From: Fodinibius salsisoli
GTDB lineage: Bacteria > Bacteroidota > Rhodothermia > Balneolales > Balneolaceae
Reading direction: 5' to 3'
Assembly (NCBI RefSeq): GCF_026229185.1
Contig: NZ_JAGGJA010000008.1
Span: 227,988-291,987, forward strand
DNA: 64,000 nucleotides
Shown one piece after another: positions 46,510 to 56,017 of this stretch (positions are counted from its first letter, which is position 1; every line of letters begins with the position of its first letter). The position numbers and the translations under genes were made by a program. The notes under the pieces are model-generated. The model was not told the origin of the DNA. It saw only the letters and a list, made by a program, of their open reading frames with translations, and searched no databases.

Positions 46510-49500
46510 TTAAAATGACACATTTAAGCCGAGCGTTAAGGTTAATGGACGGGGATAAGCGTTGGCGGGATTTTCAGGGTCTGTGGCTGTAAACTGATCT
46601 GCTCCGCTGTTATCCTTAATGGTGTAAAGGTTCTCCCCCTGCATATAAACATTCACATTGCGTAACCCTACAGACTCTAATGCGTCGGATGGAACGGAAT
46701 AGCTAACTTTTGCGGTCCGCAATTTCAGATAAGAGCCATCCTCTATGTAATAGGTTGAGGGGCGGCTTTCGGAATTGTTATCCGAAAGTGAGACCGCTGG
46801 TATTCTTGAATCGCTATTTTGCGGAGTCCAGGCATCCAGGGTGCGGGCTCCGAAGTTAGCCCCGGACCATTGTCCCACAAAGTCAGTTCTAAACTTCATA
46901 TCGTTATACACCTCAATGCCCTGAACGCCCTGGAAGAACAGATCCAGCGTAATGTTTTTATATCCCAGGCTGGTATTTAGTCCGTATTCAAAATCCGGGC
47001 TTGCTACGCCTATATATTTTTGATCCAGCGAGTTGATGGTGCCGTCACCGTTTAAATCCTTGTAGCGGATTCTTCCAGTGGCTTTGCCCGGCTGCACGGC
47101 ATGCTCCTCCACTTCTTGTTCGCTTTGAAAGAGTCCGTCGGCCACATAGCCGAAGAGCGAAAACTGTGATCGTCCCAGTATGTTCTTCTCCGAATTACCG
47201 GGATAGGAATCTACGACAGATTCCGGAAGGTGCGTTATTTTATCCGAGTATGCTCCCACATTGCCGGAAATAGTATAGCTGAAGTCCCCGGTATTATCCC
47301 GGTAGCTCAGTACGATCTCATAACCAGATGTTTCCGTTGATGCCCCGTTCAACCAGCGGCTGCCACCATCACCGACAACACCAATAAAAGCCGGCTGGAT
47401 TAGTATGTCTTCGGTATTCCGTACGAAATAATCAAAAGATCCGGTGATCTTATCTTCCAGTATGCCGAAATCGACTCCAGCGTTTATTTCAGCGGTTTCC
47501 TCCCACTTAAGATTAGGATTTCCGGTCTGGGTAGCCACATATCCGGATGGTAGCGTACCACTATCACTTCCGCCAATGTCATAGGCGGTACCATCGCTGG
47601 TCGCCCATGTTTTATCATCCCCATAGTTGGCGCGATACAACGGATAGGCGGCATAATTGGCAATCTCCTGATTACCGACTCTTCCCCATCCAGCCCGCAG
47701 TTTTAGTTGAGAAATAAATCCAATATTCTTTCTGAAAAAAGACTCATTAGCTAATCGCCAACCCGCAGAAAAAGCCGGAAATAATCCATATTGCTGATCC
47801 TGGCCAAAACGGGAAGAGCCATCATATCTTAAGGTAGCTGAAGCCAAGTATCTATCTGAATAGGCATAATCTATCTTACCGAAATAGGAAAATAAATTAA
47901 AGCCTGTGTCATTCCCCGAGTTAACTCTTCTGCCTGTGGCCGCATCATGCGTGAAATAGTCATTCTCTTCGATGGCAAACTCTTCGCTATAGGCAGTAAA
48001 AGTGCTAAATGCATTTTTAGTGGCTTCTATACCTCCCAGCAGTGTGATATTGTGGTCATTGATGTTCAACGCATAATTCAACGTATTGGACCACGTCCAG
48101 TTGATATTATGATTTTGCGCTGTATTGAGTGAATTGATATCTCGGCTTAAAAATCCACTTTGGTAGGTCCGGGTAATATTCCGGAAATAGGCATCCTCAT
48201 AGTCGATTCCAAAATTACTGCGCAACCTCAGGTTTTCTACAATTTCCAGGTCGGCGAAGACGTTGCCGAATAAAATAAGCGCATGGTTTTTATCCCACCT
48301 GTTGTGCTGGATAAGCCGCACTGGATTATCCCGATCAGAAAACCCAGCGCCCGAAGGACCGGCCCAGCCTCCACCTTCAGTATAGACCGGCAGTATGGGT
48401 TGAGCTATTAAACCCAGCCACATCGGGGTTCCGCCCAATCCGCTGGGAACCGGTGTTTCTTTGGTTTTAGAAAGCTGTACATTGCCTCCCAATTTCAGGC
48501 GATTGTCAAAAAAGTTATAGTCTGAATTGATGCGCCCGGAGATACGGTTGAAATCATTTTCCTTGATAATTCCGGCATTGTCATGATAGCTCAGGGACAA
48601 GACGACTCCGCCCCTGTCATTACCGGATGAAACTGAAATATTGTTGGAAGAAATCATTCCCCTTCTTGAAATTTGATCATACCAATCCGTATCGGCCGAT
48701 CGAATTCCGGCTTCCTGATCTACCCATTCCGGAACGATGACTTCGTCGAGTACTGCTTCTCCATTTTCTTCATGCCACTCATAGTCATACAGTGAAATAA
48801 CAGAGGGATCTACATTGTCATTGATAGCTGCCTGCCACAATACTTGTCCACGCTGCCGGGTGTTCAAGACATCCAGCTTCGTTACATAGTTTTGCATTGA
48901 AATATTGCTATTAAAGTCCACTTTAACATCAGAGCCCGCTCCTTTTGTAGTAATAACGATAACTCCATTCGAAGCGCGTGCTCCATAAATTGAGCTTGCC
49001 GCAGCATCCTTAAGAACCTGTATAGACTCGATTTCATTGGGATTTAACTGCTGATATGCTGCTGTTTTGGTAGGAACCCCATCAATAACAAAAAGCGGGT
49101 CGTTGTTGCCCAGTGTGTTGACTCCACGTATCCGGATGGTTGCATTTCCGTTAGGAGCCCCATCTGTTGTCACTGATAAGCCAGGAATCTTACCTTGTAA
49201 CGATTTCATCGCATTGCTGGTAGGAGCCGACTGGATATCATCCACATTAGCTACTGAAACTGATCCAGTCAGATCTGCCTTTTGCTGCGTTTGATATCCC
49301 GTCACGACCAACTCTTCGCCGACAAGCGCTTCCGATACCATCGCCACATCAATTTGCGAACGTCCGTTGATTGGTACTTCTCGTGTTTTATACCCAATAA
49401 ATGAAAAAATGAGGGTATCATTGGCTGATGGAACCGTAAGTTGATAAGCCCCCTGCGCATCGGTAGAGGTGCCTATGGTCGTCCCTTTTACCGAAATATT

Positions 49501-49659
49501 CACACCCGGTAAAATCATACCATCTTTTTCATCTGTTACCTTGCCCTGCACTACTTGTTCACTACTTTGCGCGGATTGCACAAACTTTGCTACCGATACC
49601 CTCACATTAATCATGAGCCCTACTATAAGTATGAAAAGAAGTGTTATATTTTTTTTCAT
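46510..49659 (-). CDS. SusC/RagA-type TonB-dependent outer-membrane glycan importer
   Basis: The 1049-residue protein starts at ATG 49659 behind AGGGAAAAGCTT. A signal peptide is followed by a CarboxypepD-regulatory domain (GKVTDEKDGMILPGVNISVK, then FIGYKTREV), a plug with IRIRGVNTLGNNDPLFVIDG and SIYGARASNGVIVITTKGA, and a 22-strand barrel ending in Phe (TLGLNVSF). SusC passes oligosaccharides into the periplasm with energy from TonB/ExbBD. It is the first gene of the fructan operon; two LacI-type palindromes and a possible promoter lie upstream. Confidence 0.96.
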   Translation of the reverse strand: MKKNITLLFILIVGLMINVRVSVAKFVQSAQSSEQVVQGKVTDEKDGMILPGVNISVKGTTIGTSTDAQGAYQLTVPSANDTLIFSFIGYKTREVPINGRSQIDVAMVSEALVGEELVVTGYQTQQKADLTGSVSVANVDDIQSAPTSNAMKSLQGKIPGLSVTTDGAPNGNATIRIRGVNTLGNNDPLFVIDGVPTKTAAYQQLNPNEIESIQVLKDAAASSIYGARASNGVIVITTKGAGSDVKVDFNSNISMQNYVTKLDVLNTRQRGQVLWQAAINDNVDPSVISLYDYEWHEENGEAVLDEVIVPEWVDQEAGIRSADTDWYDQISRRGMISSNNISVSSGNDRGGVVLSLSYHDNAGIIKENDFNRISGRINSDYNFFDNRLKLGGNVQLSKTKETPVPSGLGGTPMWLGLIAQPILPVYTEGGGWAGPSGAGFSDRDNPVRLIQHNRWDKNHALILFGNVFADLEIVENLRLRSNFGIDYEDAYFRNITRTYQSGFLSRDINSLNTAQNHNINWTWSNTLNYALNINDHNITLLGGIEATKNAFSTFTAYSEEFAIEENDYFTHDAATGRRVNSGNDTGFNLFSYFGKIDYAYSDRYLASATLRYDGSSRFGQDQQYGLFPAFSAGWRLANESFFRKNIGFISQLKLRAGWGRVGNQEIANYAAYPLYRANYGDDKTWATSDGTAYDIGGSDSGTLPSGYVATQTGNPNLKWEETAEINAGVDFGILEDKITGSFDYFVRNTEDILIQPAFIGVVGDGGSRWLNGASTETSGYEIVLSYRDNTGDFSYTISGNVGAYSDKITHLPESVVDSYPGNSEKNILGRSQFSLFGYVADGLFQSEQEVEEHAVQPGKATGRIRYKDLNGDGTINSLDQKYIGVASPDFEYGLNTSLGYKNITLDLFFQGVQGIEVYNDMKFRTDFVGQWSGANFGARTLDAWTPQNSDSRIPAVSLSDNNSESRPSTYYIEDGSYLKLRTAKVSYSVPSDALESVGLRNVNVYMQGENLYTIKDNSGADQFTATDPENPANAYPRPLTLTLGLNVSF

Positions 49660-49772
49660 AAGCTTTTCCCTTTTATCTCCTAAGATTGCCAATCTCCCAA
49701 AACCTCTTCAGCTGTATTGATATACATTTCGGATATTTATCTCTAAGCATAGTAGTTATCTCGAACTACATT

Positions 49773-49802
49773 CAAATATTTAAAGGTTTTATTCGTGCCA
49801 AG
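49773..49802 (-). promoter_or_regulatory. Possible promoter of the susC operon
   Basis: Read on the minus strand, CTTG (49802-49799) and AATATTTG (49780-49773) are 18 bp apart, close to the Bacteroidota consensus TTTG-N19-21-TANNTTTG (one mismatch in each box, gap one short). It lies about 114 bp before the start codon, between the susC start and the two operator palindromes. Confidence 0.3.
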
Positions 49803-49822
49803 GAGACTGTATTTACATTTCT

Positions 49823-49838
49823 ATGTAATCGTTTACAT
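49823..49838. promoter_or_regulatory. LacI-type operator, proximal
   Basis: ATGTAATCGTTTACAT is a 16-bp palindrome with a central CG and one mismatched pair, the hallmark of LacI/GalR-family operators. It lies 164 bp from the susC start and about 20 bp upstream of the possible -33 box. The likely ligand is the LacI-type protein encoded next to it. Confidence 0.7.
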
Positions 49839-49897
49839 CGATAATGTAACGAATTATGCAAATAATTGTCAAATTATTTAATATTATTCCGCAAATA

Positions 49898-49913
49898 ATG
49901 TATACGTTTACAT
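49898..49913. promoter_or_regulatory. LacI-type operator, distal
   Basis: ATGTATACGTTTACAT shares 14 of 16 bases with the proximal site and again has a central CG with one mismatched pair. Centres are 75 bp apart, about seven helical turns, which would put both sites on the same DNA face and suits looping by a tetrameric regulator. Confidence 0.7.
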
Positions 49914-50052
49914 AAGAACCTAAAATTATTTCCAGAAATAACAAGACAGATATAAATAACTACTAATCCCTCGCGTGGTTAATGAGTCCAAAAAGGATAT
50001 AGTCTTCAAATGGAATAATTACGTACTGGCTTCGCCCAGGAAGGCGTTTGTT

Positions 50053-50162
50053 TGTACCGCCCCCTCATGATCGCTTGGGAGATGACAAGCTGATTTCCTC
50101 CAGCGGTGGGACGACTTCCATCGCCACTTGGAGTAGTGAACCTTGAGAAATGTGGCGGTACA
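50053..50162. repeat. 110-bp element with perfect 9-bp inverted ends beside lacI
   Basis: TGTACCGCC (50053-50061) is the exact reverse complement of GGCGGTACA (50154-50162). The interior is richer in G+C than its surroundings. On the minus strand an open frame of 64 codons (50200-50006) runs across it, starting at the GTG right after the lacI stop; its product (including SLTVPPHFSRFTTPSGDGSR) is not one I recognise. It may be a miniature transposable element or the remnant of one. Confidence 0.5.
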
Positions 50163-50200
50163 GTGAGGGATTTAGGCTTAAACTCAACACCCGCTAACAC

Positions 50201-51223
50201 TTAATTACCACAGGAGGCTCTCACTATAAGCTCCGGATTTAGTACGATATCCGAAGTATTACGTGAAGGATTAGAAAGACGTTTTAATAGAAGCTCAGCT
50301 GCTGATACACCCAATTCATAGCCTGGCTGCCGTACGGCGGTAAGAGGTGGGTTTAATGCTTTTGACCAGGGCATATCATCAAAACCGATTAGAGCAATTT
50401 CACCGGGAATATTAATTCCCTGTGTGTTTAATTCTTCCAGACATCCGAGGGTCATCAAGTTGTTGATAGAAAAAATAGCGGTAGGTCGTTCTTTAAGTTC
50501 CAGCAACTGTTTTGTGCTTTTAATGCCTCCCTCCTCCCTGGAATCCGCATAGAGTATTAATTCATCGACTAATGAAATATCATAGTCTTCAAGAGCCTGC
50601 TTATATCCCTCAAAGCGTTCTACTGTTGTAGAAAGCTCTTCAAGTCCATTAATGATAGCAATTCTTTGATGACCTAATTTTATGAGTCGCTCAACGGCAC
50701 GATAGGCTCCCTGCTTGTTATTTACAGTTACACTATCAACATTTATGTCTCCAATATTAAGTTTACGATCTACACAAACTACGGGATATTCATCGTTTAT
50801 TATCTCTGTTATGAGTTTGTTATTATGGGTTGTCGGTACTAAAATGAATCCTGATACCTGCTCAGCAATAAGTGCTTCCAAATAAAATTTTTCCTTGGCT
50901 TTGTCTTCATTTGAATTGCATACCATCACGGCATTCTTATTTTGATATGCTATGTCTTCAACCCCCCTTGCAATTTCTGAAAAAAAGGGATTTTCAAGAT
51001 CCGTTACGATCAAACCGATGATCATTGAATGTTTCCGCTTGCCCCGCAATCGTTGGGCTACCCTACTGGGACGATAATTTAGTTCTTTTGCAGCCTCTAA
51101 TACCCTCTGTGAAGTCTGCTCATTTACTTTGGCAGATTTATTAAAAACTCTCGAAACAGTAGCTGTCGAAACTTCAGCTAATTTTGCGACGTCTTCTACT
51201 GTATAATTGTTTTTCTTACCCAT
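50201..51223 (-). CDS. LacI/GalR-family transcriptional regulator of the fructan operon
   Basis: This 340-residue protein has an N-terminal HTH and hinge (YTVEDVAKLAEVSTATVSRV followed by FNKSAKVNEQTSQRVLEAAK and LNYRPSRVAQRL) and a periplasmic-binding-like sensor domain from about 60, with GLIVTDLENPFFSEIARGVE, IGFDDMPWSKALNPPLTAVR and LLLKRLSNPSRNTSDIVL. It should bind the two nearby palindromes; release by a fructose-derived effector is inferred. It is on the same strand as the operon, 541 bp upstream of susC, so it is likely transcribed separately. It could be activator or repressor. Confidence 0.93.
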   Translation of the reverse strand: MGKKNNYTVEDVAKLAEVSTATVSRVFNKSAKVNEQTSQRVLEAAKELNYRPSRVAQRLRGKRKHSMIIGLIVTDLENPFFSEIARGVEDIAYQNKNAVMVCNSNEDKAKEKFYLEALIAEQVSGFILVPTTHNNKLITEIINDEYPVVCVDRKLNIGDINVDSVTVNNKQGAYRAVERLIKLGHQRIAIINGLEELSTTVERFEGYKQALEDYDISLVDELILYADSREEGGIKSTKQLLELKERPTAIFSINNLMTLGCLEELNTQGINIPGEIALIGFDDMPWSKALNPPLTAVRQPGYELGVSAAELLLKRLSNPSRNTSDIVLNPELIVRASCGN

Positions 51224-51361
51224 CTATGCATTTCTATTTTTAATTTTCCATAAAACTATTGTTAATACTGAAGAAAACGTAGCAATTATGAATAATTTTT
51301 TACAGATTTAATTTCTTAAAGGAATATTATTCCTAAATCTTAAACTAATCCTGATACTATT

Positions 51362-51547
51362 ATGGCTTACAAATTTGAGATATATGAAGATAAAGGCGGA
51401 AAGTTTCGGTTTAACTTCGTTGCTCCCAATGGGGAAACAATGTTCTCCAGCCAGGGATATGCATCAAAGAGTTCATTAAAAAATTCTATTGAATCCATCC
51501 AAGAAAACGTGCCGGGCGCAGACGTGACCGAACGCGAAGACGATTAA
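51362..51547 (+). CDS. DUF1508 (YegP-like) small protein
   Basis: This 61-residue protein has one DUF1508 repeat: FEIYEDKGGKFRFNFVAPNG followed by ETMFSSQGYASKSSLKNSIE. E. coli YegP has two such repeats, so this is the single-repeat form. The C-terminus is acidic (TEREDD). The function is unknown. It is divergent from lacI and convergent with rpoC, with which it shares a terminator. Confidence 0.9.
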   Translation: MAYKFEIYEDKGGKFRFNFVAPNGETMFSSQGYASKSSLKNSIESIQENVPGADVTEREDD

Positions 51548-51573
51548 CGCTATTACATAAATAATTTCAGCAT

Positions 51574-51611
51574 AAAAAAAGCGCCCGACTTTAACATCGG
51601 GCGCTTTTTCT
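51574..51611. terminator. Two-way terminator between DUF1508 gene and rpoC
   Basis: AAAAGCGCCCGA pairs with TCGGGCGCTTTT perfectly around an eight-base loop, with A-run before and T-run after. It serves both the plus-strand DUF1508 gene and the end of the minus-strand rpoBC transcript. Confidence 0.93.
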
Positions 51612-51633
51612 TTATATCTATTTATGAGAAAAG

Positions 51634-54600
51634 TTACGACTCATCTTCTTCTGCCTCAGCAGTTTCTGCTGTTTGAGCTCCTTCTGTAGGCTCGCCGGCG
51701 CCACTAAGCTGTTCAAAGACTTTTGCTACTTCTTGCTCATCTTCATCCAGCTCTTGTTTTCTGCCGACGATAAGATCGTCGTACTTACGCAATCCGGTAC
51801 CTGCAGGTACTTTATGTCCAACAATGACATTTTCTTTCAGTCCAAGCAGGTGATCCTTCTTGGCTTCAATTGATGCCTGTGTCAGTACCTTTGTGGTTTC
51901 CTGGAAGGATGCAGCCGATAACCAGCTTTCTGTTGACAAGGCCGCACGTGTAATTCCGAGCAAGATCGGCTTCGAGATAGCCGGCTCTGCTTCACGTGTT
52001 TCAATTTCTTCTTCGCCTGCTCTAATAAGCTCGTTATTAAGATCACGAACTTCACGACGATCAAGAATGGTGCCCTGCTTCAGATCACTTCCACCGGTTT
52101 CAGTGACAACATATTTACCAATCAGCTCATCATTTCTGTTATTGAGCTCAAATCGGTCAACTTTGTCCCCTTCAAGGAACATCGTATCACCGGAATCGGT
52201 AACTTCTACTTTCTGCATCATAGTGCGTACGATCGTTTCAATGTGCTTGTCATTGATCTGTACACCCTGCAGTCGGTAAACCTCCTGGATTTCATTAACG
52301 AGATACGATTGTACCGCAAATGGTCCGAGAATATTAAGGATTTCTTCAGCCGGGATAGTACCATCAGAAAGCTGCTGACCAGCTTCCACATAATCATTCT
52401 CCTGTACAAGAATGTGCTTAGACAAGGAGATAAGATAAGTCTTCTCGGTCTGACCATCCTTACTTTCTACAATGACCTCTTGCTTACCACGCTTACGTCC
52501 GCCCATACTAACGATACCGTCAATTTCGGATACAGCAGCAGGATCACTTGGTGAACGAGCCTCAAAAAGCTCCGTTACACGCGGCAGACCCGCTGTAATA
52601 TCTTTCGATTGCCCCGTAGTTCGAGGAATCTTGGCAAGCACTTTTCCTGCCGATACATCCTCACCGTCTTCAATAACGATGTGCGTATCAACGGGCAATG
52701 TTTTCTCACGGATACGATCATCACTGCCTTTAACCAACAGCGTTGGTACCAGCGAGCGATCCTTAGAATCGATAACAACTTTTTCACGGTGACCGGTTTG
52801 GGAATCCGTCTCTTCAGAGAAGGTAATATCTTCGAGGATATCTTTGTATTCAACCGTACCGTCGATTTCCGCGTAAATATTCGCATTATAAGGGTCCCAG
52901 CTACAAATAGGCACTCCTTTTGGAATTTCATCGCCTTCTTCAACCAGCAGCTCAGATCCATAAGGGATATTGTACGTCGTCAGTACTTTGCCCTCTTCAT
53001 CAACAATCTTGATTTCTCCGGCACGGCTCAATACCACATCGTGGATCTCTTCGCCATCGTCATATTCAACGACCCGGATATTTTCAAATTCAATTGTGCC
53101 TTCGAACTTCGCCTTGTGTTGCGATTCAGACTCCATGCGAGAAGCTGTACCCCCTACGTGGAATGTTCGAAGCGTAAGCTGAGTACCTGGCTCACCAATG
53201 GATTGAGCTGCAATAACACCCACAGCCTCACCAACCTGAACCATCGTACCACGCGACAAGTCGCGACCGTAACATTTAGAACATACACCACGTTCGGTTT
53301 CGCAAGTAAGCACCGATCGAATTTCAACTTCCTCGATGGATGTCTCTGCAATACTTTTTGCAACATTTTCATCGATCATCTGGTTTGCTTCACAGATTAG
53401 CTCATCATTCAGCGGATCGTAAATATCGTGCAGTGATACACGACCTAAAATACGATCTTCCAGACTTTCGATAACGTCTTCATTGTCCTTCAGAGCTTTC
53501 ATCTTAATTCCGCGAAGCGTTCCACAGTCTTTCTCATTGATAATAATATCCTGAGAAACATCTACCAGACGACGCGTCAAATAACCAGCATCAGCCGTTT
53601 TAAGAGCGGTATCAGCCAGCCCCTTACGAGCACCGTGTGTTGAAATAAAGTATTCAAGAACCGTCAATCCCTCCTTAAAAGAAGAAAGAATGGGATTCTC
53701 AATAACCTCATTACCTTCCTGCATGGAACTCTTTTGAGGCTTAGCCATCAGTCCACGCATACCACCAAGCTGGCGAATCTGTTCTTTCGAACCACGAGCA
53801 CCGGAATCAGCCATCATAAATACCGGGTTAAACCCTTCCCGGTCGGCTGTCAGTGCACTGAAAAGCGACTCAGAAACACGATTGGTCGTGCTGGTCCATT
53901 TGTCAATAACCTGATTGTATCGCTCATTATCGGTAATGAAACCCATTTCGTAGCGGTCGGTTATTTCAGCTACTTCATTCTGGGCGTTCTGGATAAGTTT
54001 TTCTTTCTCATCCGGGATAACAATATCCTCAAGGCTAAACGAAAGCCCACCTGTAGTTGCCTGCTCGAAACCTAATTTCTTCATTTCATCAAGGAATTCG
54101 GCAGTTCGGGCTGTACCCACTTTGTAATGGATATCACTAATCAGCGAACGCAGCTCTTTCTTGCCAAGCGTTCTATTGATATAGCCCATCTCCGGTGGGA
54201 GAATACGGTTAAAGATAACCCGACCGGTAGTGGTCTTTATAATTTCATGTCCTTCCTCATCTTCTTTTGGAATCCGGAGGTTAATCTTGGCATGCATATC
54301 GAGACGATCTCGATCGTACGCAATCAAAACCTCATCGGCATTGGCGAACGTTTTACCTTCGCCCTTCTGATCTCCGGCCATCTTGGTCAGATAGTAAATA
54401 CCCAAGACCATATCCTGTGATGGTACCGCAATAGGTCCACCATTTGCAGGGCTCAATATGTTATGTGATCCGAGCATTAAGACCGAAGCCTCTAAGACCG
54501 CATCGTGACTTAAAGGGACGTGAACGGCCATCTGGTCACCATCAAAGTCAGCGTTAAAAGCTGTACAAGATAGTGGGTGCAGGCGTACGGCCTTTTCCTC

Positions 54601-55965
54601 AATAAGAACCGGCTGGTAAGCTTGTATACCCAAACGGTGAAGCGTTGGAGCACGGTTCAGCATAATTGGATGTCCGTCAATGACATTCTCAAGGACTTCC
54701 CAAACGACCTGATCGCGTCGGTCAACAACCTTCTTTGCCGACTTAACCGTTTTCACATATCCACGCTCAATCAATCGGCGGATAATAAATGGCTTGTACA
54801 GCTCCACAGCCATTTCTTTCGGCAAGCCGCACTCGTGGAGCTTCAGTTCCGGACCTACCACAATTACAGAACGACCGGAATAGTCAACACGCTTACCCAG
54901 CAAGTTCTGACGGAATCGACCGCTCTTTCCTTTCAGCATATCGCTGAGAGACTTCAGAGGACGGTTATTATTCCGTACAGCGTTGGATTTACGTGAGTTG
55001 TCATAAAGCGAATCGACCGCTTCCTGAAGCATCCGCTTTTCATTACGGAGAATCACATCCGGAGCCTTGATATCAATCAATCGCTTTAACCGGTTGTTCC
55101 GGATGATAACACGACGATACAAGTCATTAAGGTCAGATGTTGCAAATCGACCACCCTCCAGTGGTACCAGTGGACGCAGTTCCGGTGGAATGACCGGAAT
55201 AACACTTTGCACCATCCATTCGGGACGATTCTCAGTGTGCTGGTTTGCTGCACGGAAAGATTCAATAACCTGCAGTCGCTTCAGTTTTTTCTTCTTACGC
55301 ATCTGCGATGTTTCATTGCGCGCTTCGTATCGCAGTCGGTAAGCCAGCGAATCCAGATCCAGTGTAGCCAGCAGTTCTTCGATAGCATCCGCCCCTTCTT
55401 TGGCACGGAATTTATCGGCATCTTCATCATCCATCTCCCACTGATCTTCGGGCAACTGTTCCTGGATATCGTAATACTCTTCTTCGGATATCAGGTCGCC
55501 TTTCTTGTAACCAAGATCACGGGCAACACCGGGATTCATAATGACATAGGTCTCGTAATAAACAATCTTCTCAAGATTTTTGGAAGAATATCCGAGCAAA
55601 TATGCCAGTTTATTGGGTAATGACTTAAAGTACCAGATATGAACAACGGGCACCGTCAGGGAAATGTGTCCCATACGTTCACGGCGTACCGCTTTTCTGG
55701 TTACCTCAACACCACAACGATCACAAATAATCCCTTTGTAACGGATTCGCTTGTATTTACCACAATGGCATTCATAATCTTTAACCGGACCAAAAATCTT
55801 TTCACAGAAAAGACCGTCCATTTCCGGTTTAAAGGTACGATAGTTAATTGTTTCGGGCGTTAAGACTTCGCCATGCGACCGGGAGAGAATAGTCTCCGGG
55901 GACGCAAGAGAAATTCCAATGTTATCGAAGTCTTTCGAAACTGTTAATGTGTTAGTAGTCGGCAA
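51634..55965 (-). CDS. rpoC: RNA polymerase beta' subunit
   Basis: This is a 1443-residue protein. The zinc-binding N-terminus has [20 protein letters not shown]. The catalytic [16 protein letters not shown] supplies the three Asp residues for Mg2+. The second zinc site is in [19 protein letters not shown], and the trigger-loop/bridge-helix region follows the first third of the protein. The C-terminus is rich in Glu and Ala. The start is TTG at 55965, with GGAGG seven bases upstream; the first residues, [20 protein letters not shown], align with the family start, and no better ATG exists. It follows rpoB by 52 bp. Confidence 0.98.
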   Translation of the reverse strand: MPTTNTLTVSKDFDNIGISLASPETILSRSHGEVLTPETINYRTFKPEMDGLFCEKIFGPVKDYECHCGKYKRIRYKGIICDRCGVEVTRKAVRRERMGHISLTVPVVHIWYFKSLPNKLAYLLGYSSKNLEKIVYYETYVIMNPGVARDLGYKKGDLISEEEYYDIQEQLPEDQWEMDDEDADKFRAKEGADAIEELLATLDLDSLAYRLRYEARNETSQMRKKKKLKRLQVIESFRAANQHTENRPEWMVQSVIPVIPPELRPLVPLEGGRFATSDLNDLYRRVIIRNNRLKRLIDIKAPDVILRNEKRMLQEAVDSLYDNSRKSNAVRNNNRPLKSLSDMLKGKSGRFRQNLLGKRVDYSGRSVIVVGPELKLHECGLPKEMAVELYKPFIIRRLIERGYVKTVKSAKKVVDRRDQVVWEVLENVIDGHPIMLNRAPTLHRLGIQAYQPVLIEEKAVRLHPLSCTAFNADFDGDQMAVHVPLSHDAVLEASVLMLGSHNILSPANGGPIAVPSQDMVLGIYYLTKMAGDQKGEGKTFANADEVLIAYDRDRLDMHAKINLRIPKEDEEGHEIIKTTTGRVIFNRILPPEMGYINRTLGKKELRSLISDIHYKVGTARTAEFLDEMKKLGFEQATTGGLSFSLEDIVIPDEKEKLIQNAQNEVAEITDRYEMGFITDNERYNQVIDKWTSTTNRVSESLFSALTADREGFNPVFMMADSGARGSKEQIRQLGGMRGLMAKPQKSSMQEGNEVIENPILSSFKEGLTVLEYFISTHGARKGLADTALKTADAGYLTRRLVDVSQDIIINEKDCGTLRGIKMKALKDNEDVIESLEDRILGRVSLHDIYDPLNDELICEANQMIDENVAKSIAETSIEEVEIRSVLTCETERGVCSKCYGRDLSRGTMVQVGEAVGVIAAQSIGEPGTQLTLRTFHVGGTASRMESESQHKAKFEGTIEFENIRVVEYDDGEEIHDVVLSRAGEIKIVDEEGKVLTTYNIPYGSELLVEEGDEIPKGVPICSWDPYNANIYAEIDGTVEYKDILEDITFSEETDSQTGHREKVVIDSKDRSLVPTLLVKGSDDRIREKTLPVDTHIVIEDGEDVSAGKVLAKIPRTTGQSKDITAGLPRVTELFEARSPSDPAAVSEIDGIVSMGGRKRGKQEVIVESKDGQTEKTYLISLSKHILVQENDYVEAGQQLSDGTIPAEEILNILGPFAVQSYLVNEIQEVYRLQGVQINDKHIETIVRTMMQKVEVTDSGDTMFLEGDKVDRFELNNRNDELIGKYVVTETGGSDLKQGTILDRREVRDLNNELIRAGEEEIETREAEPAISKPILLGITRAALSTESWLSAASFQETTKVLTQASIEAKKDHLLGLKENVIVGHKVPAGTGLRKYDDLIVGRKQELDEDEQEVAKVFEQLSGAGEPTEGAQTAETAEAEEDES

Positions 55966-56017
55966 GGAAGTACCTCCGGATTGACTTTATTTAACAGTAT
56001 AAATTCTGTTGTTCTAA

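Noticed and set aside
50006..50200. 64-codon frame after lacI as a real gene
   Set aside because: GTG start directly after the lacI stop without a ribosome site, no recognised family, and overlap with an inverted-end element; kept only as a finding.
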